Shown here: positions 34,463 through 42,898 of the stretch, one piece after another
Layout of the letters: each line of letters starts with the position of its first letter
How positions within the stretch are numbered: position 1 is the stretch's first letter
NCBI GenBank assembly: GCA_013112685.1
Contig: JABFGC010000001.1
Span: 992,001 to 1,056,000, forward strand
Source: Chloroflexota bacterium
GTDB lineage: Bacteria > Chloroflexota > Anaerolineae > Anaerolineales > Villigracilaceae
DNA length: 64,000 nucleotides
Reading direction: 5' to 3'
Notes under the pieces: generated by a model
What the model saw: only the letters and a program-made list of their open reading frames with translations
Databases searched by the model: none
What the model was told of the DNA's origin: nothing
Program-made: the position numbers and the translations under genes

Positions 34463-34513
34463 ATGAGTCCTCGTCTCCCCGCCGTCATCTGTTTACCTTA
34501 TAATTACCCCGTC

Positions 34514-35377
34514 ATGTCCTCGCCATTCGTCCCAAAGCGCGTCGTCGTTGCGGCATATCCAAAAATGCCGGAAGCCCTCACCGAAGCCGAAAGCATGTCG
34601 GCATTCTTGAAGGAAAAAGGGATGGATGCGCCCGTCGGTTCGCTCTACGACGAAGGCTTACGGCGGCGCGTGAAGCAGGGCGAGTTCGACATGCTCGTTG
34701 TCGTGGGCGGGGACGGCAGCGTACTGCGGGCAGGTCATTTATGCGCGCCGTCGGGCGTTCCCATTTTGGGAGTCAACCTCGGCAGGCTGGGGTTTCTCAT
34801 CCAGATTGACCGCAAGGAGTGGCGCGGTTACTTCGAGAAATTATTGCGCGGCGAGGCGTGGATCGAAAACCGTATGATGCTGCGCGCGGAACACATCCGC
34901 GCTGGTGAAAGCCGGGGAGTTTCCCACGCGCTGAACGAGGTGGTCGTCGGGCGCGGACAAAACCTGCGCCCCGTGCGCCTGACTGCGTTTGTGGATGCCC
35001 GCCAGTTGACCAGTTACGTCGCCGACGGCTTGATCGCCTCCACCGCCACAGGCTCCACCGCCTATGCCCTCGCCGCAGGCGGACCCATCCTCCCGCCGGA
35101 ACTGCGCAACATCCTGCTCGTGCCGATTGCCCCGCATCTCTCCGTGGACCGGGCGGTTGTCCTTGCCGAAGGCTCTTCGGTGGGCATCGTGGTGAAGAGT
35201 GAAAACGCCGTGTTAAGCGTGGACGGTCAACTGCCCTCGCCGCTGATGGAGGATGACGTTGTCAACGTGACCGCCGCCGATGTGACCGCGCAATTTGTCC
35301 GCTTTGGAGACCCGGGTTACTTTTACCGCAATATCACCATGCACATGAACGAAAACTCACTAGGATTGCCTCGATGA
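34514..35377 (+). CDS. nadK: NAD kinase
   Basis: The 287-residue product has the ATP-NAD kinase motifs DMLVVVGGDGSVLRAGHL, VNLGRLGFL and YVADGLIASTATGSTAYALA. It makes NADP from NAD+ and ATP (or polyphosphate). I place the start at the ATG at 34514, which lies 9 bp after TATAAT (34499-34504), so the mRNA is probably leaderless; an in-frame ATG at 34463 adds 17 unlikely residues. The stop overlaps the next start (ATGA). Confidence 0.95.
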   Translation: MSSPFVPKRVVVAAYPKMPEALTEAESMSAFLKEKGMDAPVGSLYDEGLRRRVKQGEFDMLVVVGGDGSVLRAGHLCAPSGVPILGVNLGRLGFLIQIDRKEWRGYFEKLLRGEAWIENRMMLRAEHIRAGESRGVSHALNEVVVGRGQNLRPVRLTAFVDARQLTSYVADGLIASTATGSTAYALAAGGPILPPELRNILLVPIAPHLSVDRAVVLAEGSSVGIVVKSENAVLSVDGQLPSPLMEDDVVNVTAADVTAQFVRFGDPGYFYRNITMHMNENSLGLPR

Positions 35378-35892
35378 CCGATACCACCATCACCACCTGT
35401 TATGCCCATCCCGGAAGGGAAACCACACTGCGCTGCAAGCGTTGCGAGCGCTACATCTGCACTTCGTGCGCCGTCGGCACGCCGACCGGCTACATGTGCA
35501 GGGATTGCGTGCGCGAACGCAGGAAGACGTTCGACACCGCCGTCTGGTACGACTACCTGATCGGCTTCGGCATCACGTTCATCCTCTCCCTGGTTGCCAG
35601 CATCCTGGTGGGCATTGCCGCCAGTTTTATCGGCTTTTACATCTTCTTCCTTGCCGCGGGCATCGGCGGGGCGGCGGGCGTCTTTATCTCCAACATCACC
35701 CTGCGCGCCATCAATAAACGCCGCTCGCGTCCGCTGTTTTATGCCTGTGCGGCGGGCGTGGTGCTGGGTGCGCTCCCCGTGGCGCTGGGGACGTTCTTCT
35801 TTGGCGGCGGGTTTGCCGGATTTGCGGTTGTCATTTATGTGGTGATCGTCACGCCCATTGTTTACACCCGCGTCTCAGGGATTCAACTTTAG
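35374..35892 (+). CDS. B-box-like zinc finger membrane protein
   Basis: The 172-residue product has an N-terminal zinc-binding module (residues 9-45: CYAHPGRETTLRCKRCERYI, then CTSCAVGTPTGYMCRDC) of the B-box/rhomboid-N type found in many bacterial membrane proteins. Four transmembrane helices follow (about 60-82, 85-105, 118-138, 142-165). It overlaps nadK by 4 bp and is followed 2 bp later by recN, so the three genes form an operon. Function unknown. Confidence 0.75.
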   Translation: MTDTTITTCYAHPGRETTLRCKRCERYICTSCAVGTPTGYMCRDCVRERRKTFDTAVWYDYLIGFGITFILSLVASILVGIAASFIGFYIFFLAAGIGGAAGVFISNITLRAINKRRSRPLFYACAAGVVLGALPVALGTFFFGGGFAGFAVVIYVVIVTPIVYTRVSGIQL

Positions 35893-35894
35893 CC

Positions 35895-37630
35895 ATGCTC
35901 ACCGAACTCCGCATCCAAAACTTTGCCATTATTGACAAACTCGACCTGCGCTTCGGTCGGGGCTGATCATCCTCACCGGCGAGACCGGCGCGGGCAAATC
36001 CATCATCCTCGATGCGGTAGTCATGCTCATCGGCGGCAAGGCGGATACGACCTTCATCCGCACGGAGTCGGACGCGGCGTTTGTCGAGGGCGTGTTCCAG
36101 CTCAAAGGTCCCGAACGCGAAGCGGTGCATGAAATCCTCAACCGCGAAGAGTTGATGGACGACCCCGATTACGTCGTGCTGATGCGCGAAGTCCGCCGCG
36201 AAGGACGCAGCCTGGCGCGCATCAACGGGCGGACCGTGAACGTGGGCTTGCTAAAGGAAATTGGCGCGCTGCTGGTGGATATTCACGGGCAGGCGGAGCA
36301 TCTCTCCCTGCTCGACCCACGCGCGCATCTCGGTCTGCTCGACCGCTTCGCAGACGTATCCAAGCCGCTGAACGAATACCGTCAGACCTATCACACGCTG
36401 TTGACCCTGCGCCATGAGTTGTCCGAACTGCGCAAAGCGCAGTCCGACGCGGAACGCCGCATCGAAATGCTCACTTATCAGGTCGAAGAGATCGAAGCGG
36501 CAAAGTTGAAAGTGGGCGAGGATGAAGAACTCCGCAAGGAGCGCGACCGTTTAGCCAATGCTGAGTCGCTCGCACAGAACGCACAGGAGGCGCTCGCGAT
36601 TCTCGAAGAAGGCTCGCCCGAAACGCCCGCCGCTACCGACCTGATCGGTCAGGCGGCGCAGGCGCTGTCCGCGCTGGCGAAGATTGACGCGGCTCAGGCG
36701 GAGATGGCAAACCAGGCTGAGGTCATGCTCGATACGCTCTCGGACATCATCCACAGCCTGCGCAGCTACCTCGACGAAATCGAATTCAACCCCAAACGCC
36801 TCGACGATGTGGAGGAACGGCTCGACCTCATCCACTCGCTCACGCGCAAATACGGCGGCAGCATCCCGGCGGTCATCGCCTACGGTCAGGATGCGAAGAA
36901 GCAGTTGGAGACCATTACCGGCGCGGCGGACCGAATCGCCGAACTGGAAATGCAGGAAGCCAAACTGCTGGAGAAACTTTCCAAACAGGGCGTGGCGCTC
37001 TCGGAAAAACGCAAAGCCGCGGGCACGGCGATGGGCAGGGGCATCGAGACCGAACTCGACGATCTGCGGATGGCATCCGCCAAGTTTGGCGTGGACTTCC
37101 AGACCAAGCCCGACTTGAACGGAATCCCCCTGCCGGATGGAACCCGCCTCGCCTTCGACCAGAACGGCTTCGACCGCGTGGAGTTTCTCGTCGCTCCGAA
37201 CCCGGGCGAAGGACTCAAACCGCTGGCGAAGATCGCCTCCGGCGGCGAGACCTCGCGCCTGATGCTGGGTTTGAAGAACGTCATGGCGCGCGCCGACGAA
37301 GTGCCAACACTAATCTTCGATGAAATTGACCAGGGCATCGGCGGGCGTGTGGGCATGGTGGTGGGACACAAACTTTGGAATCTTTCGCGCATTCACCAGG
37401 TCTTCTGCGTCACGCATCTCCCCCAACTCGCCGTCTTCGGCGACCAGCATTATCAGGTGCAAAAACTTGTGGATAAGGGACGCACGCTCACGCGCGTGGA
37501 ACTGCTCGATGGCGAATCCCGCCTGTTGGAACTTTCACAAATGCTGGGCGAAGTGGGCGAAGGCACGATCCGCTCCGCACACGAATTGTTACAGACCGCT
37601 AGACAAATGGTAAAAAGTTCAAAACAATAG
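35895..37630 (+). CDS. recN: DNA repair protein RecN (one frame break as read)
   Basis: It starts MLTELRIQNFAIIDKLDLRF and loses one G in a G run near 35963 (GGTCGGGGCTG, where GRGL needs GGGGG). It then continues with Walker A (ILTGETGAGKSIILDA), LVDIHGQAEHLSLLDP, a long coiled coil (about 150-360), the SMC-type signature (KIASGGETSRLMLGLK) and Walker B (LIFDEIDQGIGG). The repaired length of 578 is normal. RecN is an SMC-like ATPase that acts in double-strand break repair. The operon ends with a strong hairpin. Confidence 0.93.
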
Positions 37631-37640
37631 AAAAAAAGAA

Positions 37641-37673
37641 AATCGGTTGCTTTTCAAAAGCAACCGATTTTTT
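37641..37673 (+). terminator. Terminator of the nadK-recN operon
   Basis: AATCGGTTGCTTTT and AAAAGCAACCGATT form an inverted repeat with a T run, 10 bp after the recN stop. An A-rich flank lets it act on both strands. Confidence 0.85.
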
Positions 37674-37699
37674 GACCTGTTTTGCCCGGAAGTTTAAAT

Positions 37700-37738
37700 G
37701 ATGACTGCTAGGGTGAGGGGGGCACCCTAGCAGTCATC
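37700..37738. repeat. Perfect 16-bp-stem hairpin
   Basis: GATGACTGCTAGGGTG and its inverse enclose a 7-base G-rich loop. It lies between the recN terminator and tRNA-Arg, with no T run. It may be a second terminator for readthrough or the 3' processing context of the tRNA. Confidence 0.5.
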
Positions 37739-37809
37739 GTGAGTAATAATACACCGGCTCTCAAAAAAAAGCAAGCCCCTTTTATTAGAAAATCATTAAT
37801 ACTTTACTG

Positions 37810-37881
37810 TGCCCTGAGTAGGAATCGAACCTACATCTAAGCCTTAGGAGTGCCTTGTTCTGTCCATTGAACTATCAGGGC
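37810..37881 (-). tRNA. tRNA-Arg(CCT)
   Basis: On the minus strand, GCCCTGA...TCAGGGC forms the acceptor stem. The D-arm is GTTC..GAAC, the anticodon loop CTCCTAA (anticodon CCT), and the T-arm GTAGGTTCGATTCCTAC. CCA is not encoded. Confidence 0.9.
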
Positions 37882-37964
37882 GACGATGAAATTATACCCA
37901 AAAATTGGAATCCATCCATCCCACCGGCTCATGGAAAAATTTAATACACGCGCGCGTCCGTCTG

Positions 37965-38212
37965 TGCTATTATCGCCGCATGAACACAACCCGCCCCCCT
38001 TGCTAAGCCTTAATTCAAGACCAAACCGTTTCGACATGGTCCTGCAGCCCGGAGCATTGCCAATGGGCTGGCTTCACATTCCCCCTAACCCGTAAAAAAC
38101 CAACGCCCGACGATCTCGACGGCGCCTGACGCAGCCGTCCGTTTGCGTTTAAACGCGCACGCGGTCCACCCCGCTCCAATTTGCCGCTCTTTCTCAATTC
38201 GACAAATTGGAG
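37965..38212 (+). promoter_or_regulatory. Structured leader of the 16S rRNA methyltransferase gene (probable translational attenuator)
   Basis: An extended -10 (TG at 37965, TATTAT 37968-37973) is placed 6 bp before an 8-codon ORF. A leader of about 210 nt follows, with several inverted repeats: GACGGC/GCCGTC (38118-38123 with 38134-38139), the palindrome GCGTTTAAACGC (38145-38156), and CTCCAATTTG (38174-38183) paired with CAAATTGGAG (38203-38212). The last stem buries the Shine-Dalgarno sequence TTGGAGG of the methyltransferase gene. A second possible short ORF lies at 38036-38095. The design recalls erm-type leaders, in which drug-stalled ribosomes free the Shine-Dalgarno sequence. Confidence 0.55.
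37980..38006 (+). CDS. Eight-residue leader peptide (MNTTRPPC)
   Basis: ATG at 37980, directly after the -10 box, is followed by seven codons including two Arg/Pro-rich positions and a stop at 38004. It has no Shine-Dalgarno sequence and would be translated from a leaderless 5' end. Its value is positional: it is the first thing translated ahead of the Shine-Dalgarno-sequestering hairpin. Confidence 0.4.
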   Translation: MNTTRPPC

Positions 38213-38219
38213 GTTTCAA

Positions 38220-38816
38220 ATGGAAACGATTCGGGGCAGAACGTCCCTTGATTTGACCTGGACCGATTTTTATGCGCGGCTCGCAAACTACAACCGCATC
38301 TTCCTGGACCTGGGAACGGGCGACGGCAAATTTGCTTTTTGCCACGCCCAAAGTTTTCCCAGCCACTTCGTCATCGGCGCAGACTCGTGCCGTGAGAACC
38401 TGCGCGACCTTTCGCGCGCCAGCCTGCCCAACCTGCTCTACATCGTCGCCAGCGCGCAAGCCCTTCCGCACGAACTAAGCGGGCTGGTTTCACACGCCAC
38501 CATCAACTTTCCGTGGGGCAGCCTGCTCGAAAGTTTGCTGACGGGCGATCCCCTGCTCATGCGCGGACTCGAGAACGTTGTGCAGTCACCCGCCTCGCTG
38601 GGAATCCGCTTGAACGGCGGCGCGCTCAGCGAGGCAGGCTGGTCCCTCGAAGACGGCGCGGAGCAGATCTGTATCAACCTGGTTGGCGCAGGCTGGCAGG
38701 TCGGCAGGCTCATAAGCATGGATTCGCGCGCCTTGCGGAATTTCCCCAGCACTTGGGCAAAACGTCTTGCTTTCGGGCGCGACCCGCGCGCAGTCCAATT
38801 CAGCGCCCGGATTTAA
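38220..38816 (+). CDS. NpmA/KamB-like 16S rRNA (adenine-1408 N1)-methyltransferase
   Basis: The 198-residue product has a SAM-binding fold with D30 in FLDLGTGDGKF and D55 in VIGADSCRENL. The family's FPWGSLL (Trp about 99) is present, as is a second Trp (about 180) in STWAKRLAFGRDPRAV. In NpmA the equivalent D30, D55, W107 and W197 bind SAM and the flipped A1408. The length is slightly below NpmA/KamB (about 215-220). The start at 38220 follows TTGGAGG, which is sequestered in a hairpin. Methylation of A1408 in the decoding site confers resistance to many aminoglycosides; that activity is inferred from motifs here. Confidence 0.78.
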   Translation: METIRGRTSLDLTWTDFYARLANYNRIFLDLGTGDGKFAFCHAQSFPSHFVIGADSCRENLRDLSRASLPNLLYIVASAQALPHELSGLVSHATINFPWGSLLESLLTGDPLLMRGLENVVQSPASLGIRLNGGALSEAGWSLEDGAEQICINLVGAGWQVGRLISMDSRALRNFPSTWAKRLAFGRDPRAVQFSARI

Positions 38817-38895
38817 CAATTCGATAATGGGCAATTGAAGTGAAATAGAGCGAGATACTATCTCGCTCTACCTTTACCGCTGCCAACAATTCCTG

Positions 38896-39144
38896 CTAAA
38901 CGAACAATTCCATCTTCTTTTTTCTTGGGAGCGCCTTGATGGCTCTCTCACGTTTTAAGGCGGTGATTTTATCCGGCTGTTCTTCCAAATAGACCAATTT
39001 CACCGGGCGGCGGGTCTTGGTATAGCGCGCGCCCGTTCCCCTGTTGTGCTGAGCCAGACGCCGCTCCGGGTTGGTGGTCCAGCCGGTGTAATATGTCCCA
39101 TCCGAACATTCGAGGATGTAACAATAACAAGCCATCCCATCCAC
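38896..39144 (-). CDS. GIY-YIG domain nuclease-like protein
   Basis: The 82-residue product is a single GIY-YIG domain: [17 protein letters not shown], then [20 protein letters not shown] (Arg and His), and a Glu in PVKLVYLEE. It is like the UPF0213/YhbQ proteins. An internal ATG (39135, MACYCYIL) is an alternative start that fits the family better. These small proteins nick or bind structured DNA; their physiological role is poorly defined. Confidence 0.88.
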   Translation of the reverse strand: MDGMACYCYILECSDGTYYTGWTTNPERRLAQHNRGTGARYTKTRRPVKLVYLEEQPDKITALKRERAIKALPRKKKMELFV

Positions 39145-39175
39145 TCGTCGCTCGTAACTTGTACCTTGTACCTCG

Positions 39176-40162
39176 TTACTTGCCCCGCTTCCCCATCTTT
39201 CCCAACTTCGAGCCGAGCAAACTCTCCATGATGGAAATCTTTTCCACTCGTTCCCCCGGAATGTGCGTCCAGTCGGCTTTGCCGCGCTCCGCCAGCCAGT
39301 GGATGCGTCCCTGCCGCGCGGATTCCAAGCGCTTTTTGAGCGCCTCGCTGTTTTCGTTTTCCAGTTCGTCGCGCAGTTCGAGGAGCGCGGTGGTCATCTG
39401 ATCCAGCAGGCGGATAACGTTCTCCCGGTTTTGCACAGCCAACATGCTCAACGACTCGGTGTCCTCGGTTTCGGAAAGCGCGGATGTGGCGCGGTAGTAG
39501 GCAAGACTCGCCACCTTGCGCGATTCCTGCCAGCCGGGCTGGTCAACCGTCGCGTTCAGCAAAGCGGCGGAGACCAAACGCGGTAATATGTTCGCGGATG
39601 CCATCAAGCCGTCCGACTCGACGAAATCCGTCAGGATCGTCGTCGCGCCCAGCAGGCTTACCATGTCCGAGACCAGTTTCACCGCCGCGCCGGGAGCGCC
39701 GGGCGGAGTCGAAAGTAGGAAAACGCTCTTTGAAAACAGGTCAGCCTTGGCAGAGTCCAGGCCCGCGCCGGCTATGTCCAGGTGACCCGCTCCAATGGCG
39801 GGGATCAACCCCACGTAATGAGCCGAGGCGGGCAGGATTTCCCGCGCCCACTTCGCCACCTCCGCCTTGACCGGCGTCATATCCACGACCACAGCGTCTT
39901 TTTTCAGGTCCTGCGCAATGTAATTGAACGTCTCGCGCACCTGATGGACGGGAATTGCCAGGATGACAAGATCGGCATTTTCCACAGCGCCGGGCAGGTT
40001 GTGGTTGGTGGCGGTCACTGCGCCCAGTTTCTTTGCGCGCTGTTCGATGCTAAAATCCTTGTCGTGCCCGATCGTGATTGCTTTGTCCTTGTGAGCCGCC
40101 AGCGCCAAGCCAATCGAAGCGCCGATTTGCCCCAGACCGATGATGGTAATTTGTACAGGCAT
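39176..40162 (-). CDS. Prephenate dehydrogenase-like protein
   Basis: The 328-residue product has an N-terminal Rossmann domain ([18 protein letters not shown], then [13 protein letters not shown] and [12 protein letters not shown]) and a helical C-terminal TyrA domain (about 165-290). The usual HPMAG motif is replaced by [12 protein letters not shown], so the active-site His of classical TyrA is not obvious. It may be a divergent prephenate or arogenate dehydrogenase, or a related TyrA-superfamily dehydrogenase. It is monocistronic and leftward, with a hairpin upstream. Confidence 0.72.
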   Translation of the reverse strand: MPVQITIIGLGQIGASIGLALAAHKDKAITIGHDKDFSIEQRAKKLGAVTATNHNLPGAVENADLVILAIPVHQVRETFNYIAQDLKKDAVVVDMTPVKAEVAKWAREILPASAHYVGLIPAIGAGHLDIAGAGLDSAKADLFSKSVFLLSTPPGAPGAAVKLVSDMVSLLGATTILTDFVESDGLMASANILPRLVSAALLNATVDQPGWQESRKVASLAYYRATSALSETEDTESLSMLAVQNRENVIRLLDQMTTALLELRDELENENSEALKKRLESARQGRIHWLAERGKADWTHIPGERVEKISIMESLLGSKLGKMGKRGK

Positions 40163-40223
40163 GGTTTTCTCTCAAACTGTGATGGCTGGATTATAACCCC
40201 ATGAAATCCCCGTTAAACTACGA

Positions 40224-40248
40224 GAACCGCGGACGCCGACCGCGGTTC
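40224..40248. repeat. Inverted repeat upstream of the TyrA-like gene
   Basis: GAACCGCGG (40224-40232) and CCGCGGTTC (40240-40248) lie between the divergently transcribed TyrA-like and ogt genes, so it could be an operator or an RNA hairpin. Confidence 0.4.
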
Positions 40249-40409
40249 CCTTTGAAAGGAGGAGAAGAGAAATCACCTTACGATGGCAAATTTATCATGA
40301 TTATCCGAAATGTACTTGACGCCAACCCTACGATTACCCTACGATTGTTGGACAATTAACGGGTTTGTAAGCCGTTTTCGGTTATTTTGTATGTACAAAG
40401 GATGCCAAA

Positions 40410-40935
40410 ATGGACTCATCCTCCCGAATGATTTACCTGGGCGAATTGAATCACACCGCACTAGGAGATTTCCGCCTCGCCGCCTCAGACTTGGGGCTGG
40501 TCGCCGTTGAGTGGGCGGATGCCCAGCCGCAACTGTACGCCTACCTCCTGCGCCTGAAGCGCCCGGTGGAGCAGGACCAAAAGCGCATCCAGCCTTACGC
40601 GAAGGAACTCCGCGAGTACCTCAAAGGCAGGCGGCGTGAGTTCACTTTTGACATTGACTGGTCTACCCTGCGTCCGTTCCAGCGGAAGATGCTCAAAGCC
40701 GTGTATGAAATCCCCCTACGGCGAGACGCGCACCTACGCCGAGATCGCCGCGCAGATTGGACATCCGCACGCCTACCGCGCGGTGGGGCGTGCCAACGCT
40801 GCCAACCCCATGCCGCTGGTCATCCCCTGTCACCGCGTCATCGGCAGGGACGGCAAACTCCACGGCTACGGCGGCGGGAACGGAATCCCGACGAAGGAAT
40901 GGTTATTGAAGATGGAAGGGGCGGTAATTGCATGA
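40410..40935 (+). CDS. ogt: Methylated-DNA--protein-cysteine methyltransferase (one frame break as read)
   Basis: The N-terminal domain (MIYLGELNHTALGDFRLAAS) leads into RPFQRKMLKAVYEIP. One extra C in ATCCCCCTAC (near 40715) breaks the frame, and the rest continues as YGETRTYAEIAAQIGHPHAY, RAVGRANAANPMPLVIPCHR with the active Cys in PCHRVIG. The repaired length is 174 residues. It removes O6-alkyl groups from guanine by stoichiometric transfer to its Cys. Its end overlaps the first ChrA gene. Confidence 0.9.
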
Positions 40936-41470
40936 TAGACTTGGGCGCGTGGAAATCTTAATTCAACTTTTTCTGACATTTCTAAAAGTCAACCTGCTCA
41001 GCACATCCGGTCCCGCCTCGGTGGGACTGCTCTACCACGAGGCGGTGGGGCGTTTCGTCACCGAAGAGCAGTTCGTGCAGGCGGTCGGCTTCTCTTCCGT
41101 CCTGCCGGGCAGTGACGCGCTTCAATTAGCCATGTATATCGGCTATGCGGCGGGCGGCATTCCCGGCGGGCTGGTCTCCCTGCTCGCTTCCATTTTGCCG
41201 CCCACGCTAATCATCCTCGGTGTGACCATGGTCCTGCACCGCCTTCGGCGCGAGGCGTGGGTCAACAAATTCGTGGAAGGGCTCACGCCCGCCATCGCCG
41301 TGCTGATGGTCTTTACGGCGTGGAAGATCTTCGAAAAAGGCGGCGGGAACAGTTGGTTTGGCTGGGGGCTTGCCATTGCCAGCCTCATTGCCATGTGGCG
41401 GAAAATACCGGAGAGGATCGTCATCATCGTCGCCGGTATTATCGGGGTCATCTTTTTTTCGGCGTCATGA
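40928..41470 (+). CDS. Short-chain ChrA chromate transporter, subunit 1
   Basis: The 180-residue product is one ChrA half: FLKVNLLSTSGPASVGLLYH, then EEQFVQAVGFSSVLPGSDAL and YAAGGIPGGLVSLLASILPP, with about six transmembrane helices. The TTG at 40928 has GGAAGGGG upstream; a GTG at 40949 is an alternative start. It overlaps the second ChrA half by 4 bp. Short ChrA proteins work as pairs with opposite topology and export chromate. Sulfate or another anion cannot be excluded. Confidence 0.85.
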   Translation: MHDRLGRVEILIQLFLTFLKVNLLSTSGPASVGLLYHEAVGRFVTEEQFVQAVGFSSVLPGSDALQLAMYIGYAAGGIPGGLVSLLASILPPTLIILGVTMVLHRLRREAWVNKFVEGLTPAIAVLMVFTAWKIFEKGGGNSWFGWGLAIASLIAMWRKIPERIVIIVAGIIGVIFFSAS

Positions 41471-42003
41471 AACCATCGAACTTCTCGACGTGGCTGCAAT
41501 TGTTCTGGATGTTTTTGAAAGTGAACCTGCTTTCGCCTTCGGGTCCCGCCTCGGTTGGCTTGCTTTACAAGGAGGCGGTGGGCAAGGTGATGAGCGAGGA
41601 ACGCTTCGTGGAGGCGGTGGGGTTTTCGAACTTCCTGCCGGGCAGCGAGGCGCTGAAACTTGCCATGTTCGTCGGCTATGCAGCGGGCGGGGTTCCCGGC
41701 GTGTTTACGGCGCTGCTGGGAGCTGTTCTGCCGCCGACGGTGATGATGTTCGTGGTGGCGCTGATCCTCCAGCAGGTCCAGCACGAAGACTGGCTGGGCG
41801 GGTTCGTGAAGGGGATGAGCCCGGCGGTGGCGGCGCTGATTTTGATGGTATCGTGGGAACTCTTTCGCGTTGGGCAGACGAAGAGCATCGGCAAGCGCAC
41901 GCTGCTCATCGCCGCTTTGAGCGCGGCGGCGTTGTGGCTCGACGTGCCCTCTCCGCTGGTGCTGCTCGGCGCGGGAATTCTGGGTGTTATTCTATTTCGC
42001 TAA
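41467..42003 (+). CDS. Short-chain ChrA chromate transporter, subunit 2
   Basis: The 178-residue paralogue of the preceding gene has the same landmarks (FLKVNLLSPSGPASVGLLYK, EERFVEAVGFSNFLPGSEAL, YAAGGVPGVFTALLGAVLPP). The start ATG overlaps the previous stop (ATGA). A universal stress protein gene begins 15 bp after it, so transport and stress response are probably in one operon. Confidence 0.87.
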   Translation: MKPSNFSTWLQLFWMFLKVNLLSPSGPASVGLLYKEAVGKVMSEERFVEAVGFSNFLPGSEALKLAMFVGYAAGGVPGVFTALLGAVLPPTVMMFVVALILQQVQHEDWLGGFVKGMSPAVAALILMVSWELFRVGQTKSIGKRTLLIAALSAAALWLDVPSPLVLLGAGILGVILFR

Positions 42004-42018
42004 ACGGATGATGGATGT

Positions 42019-42865
42019 ATGGCGACTGACATATTAATCGTAACCAACGGATACAAGGAAACCCGGTCTGCCATCGAGCAGGGAGCGTGGCTCGCCGCGA
42101 CATTGGATGAAAAGGTCACGCTTCTCGGCGTGACGGAGACTCTGGGTCCCGCCGCAATTGACGACCACCATCCCCTGGAAGATGTCTTCGAACGCGCTGT
42201 CGGGTTGTTCAAGGAACGGGGAGCGGCGTACAGCCTGGAGGTCCGCAATGGAAGCGCGGATGAGGTCATCCCCCAAAGGGCGAAGGAAGGCGCTTCGATT
42301 GTGGTGCTGGGCCCGTTGGGGCGGCCGCAAATCCGAAGGCTGATTACCGGGCGTTCGATCCGCCATTTTATCGAGGAAATCGAACAGCCGATTTTGTATG
42401 TGCCGCGCACCGTCCTGCCGGTGCGGAAGATTCTGATCTGCATGGGCGGGCTGGGGTATGAGGTCACTGCGGAAAACCTTGCGATGCAGATCGCGTTGAA
42501 GAGCCGCGCCGAGATCACACTGCTGCACATCGTCCCGCCGATGGACCTGGATTACCCCACGGCAAGGGCCCGTGCGCGAAAACTGGCGGCGCCTCGACCA
42601 GACCGACACGCCGGTGGGACGAAGCCTGCGGCAGGCGCTGGAGATTGCGCGGTCAGACGGGTTGACCGCCAGCGTGACGGGACGGCAGGGCAATGTGGTG
42701 GAGGAGATCCTGGCGGAGGCAAAGGAAGGGGGGTACGACCTGGTGTGCATGGGGTCGTCGTACAGCGTGCATTCGCTGAGGCAGATGTATTCCGCCAGCG
42801 TCACCTCGGAGATCTTCGAGGTGATCCAATGCCCGGTGCTGACGGCGAGATACAGCAGGGAATAA
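42019..42865 (+). CDS. Universal stress protein with two UspA domains (one frame break as read)
   Basis: The first domain (ILIVTNGYKETRSAIEQGAW, GASIVVLGPLGRPQ, and GRSIRHFIEEIEQPILYVPR) is followed by KILICMGGLGYEVTAENLAM. One extra base near 42575 breaks the frame. The second domain then ends GGYDLVCMGSSYSVHSLRQM and VIQCPVLTA. The nucleotide-binding G-2x-G-9x-G(S/T) pattern is only partly kept. USPs bind nucleotides and modulate stress resistance. It probably belongs to the chrA operon, which ends with a clear terminator. Confidence 0.85.
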
Positions 42866-42892
42866 AAAAGAGCGCGGTTGCCGCGCTCTTTT
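42866..42892. terminator. Bidirectional terminator
   Basis: AAAAGAGCGCGG and CCGCGCTCTTTT with a TTG loop lie between the convergent USP gene and the gene at 42899-43672. Confidence 0.85.
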
Positions 42893-42898
42893 CGCTTC

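Noticed and set aside
35940..35975. Programmed frameshift in recN
   Set aside because: The break is a simple G-run length change, similar breaks occur in many other genes here, and recN is not known to need frameshifting.
40257..40300. Strong Shine-Dalgarno sequence (AAAGGAGGAG) followed by a start codon
   Set aside because: The frame after ATG at 40283 has only five codons; no protein or leader role could be supported.
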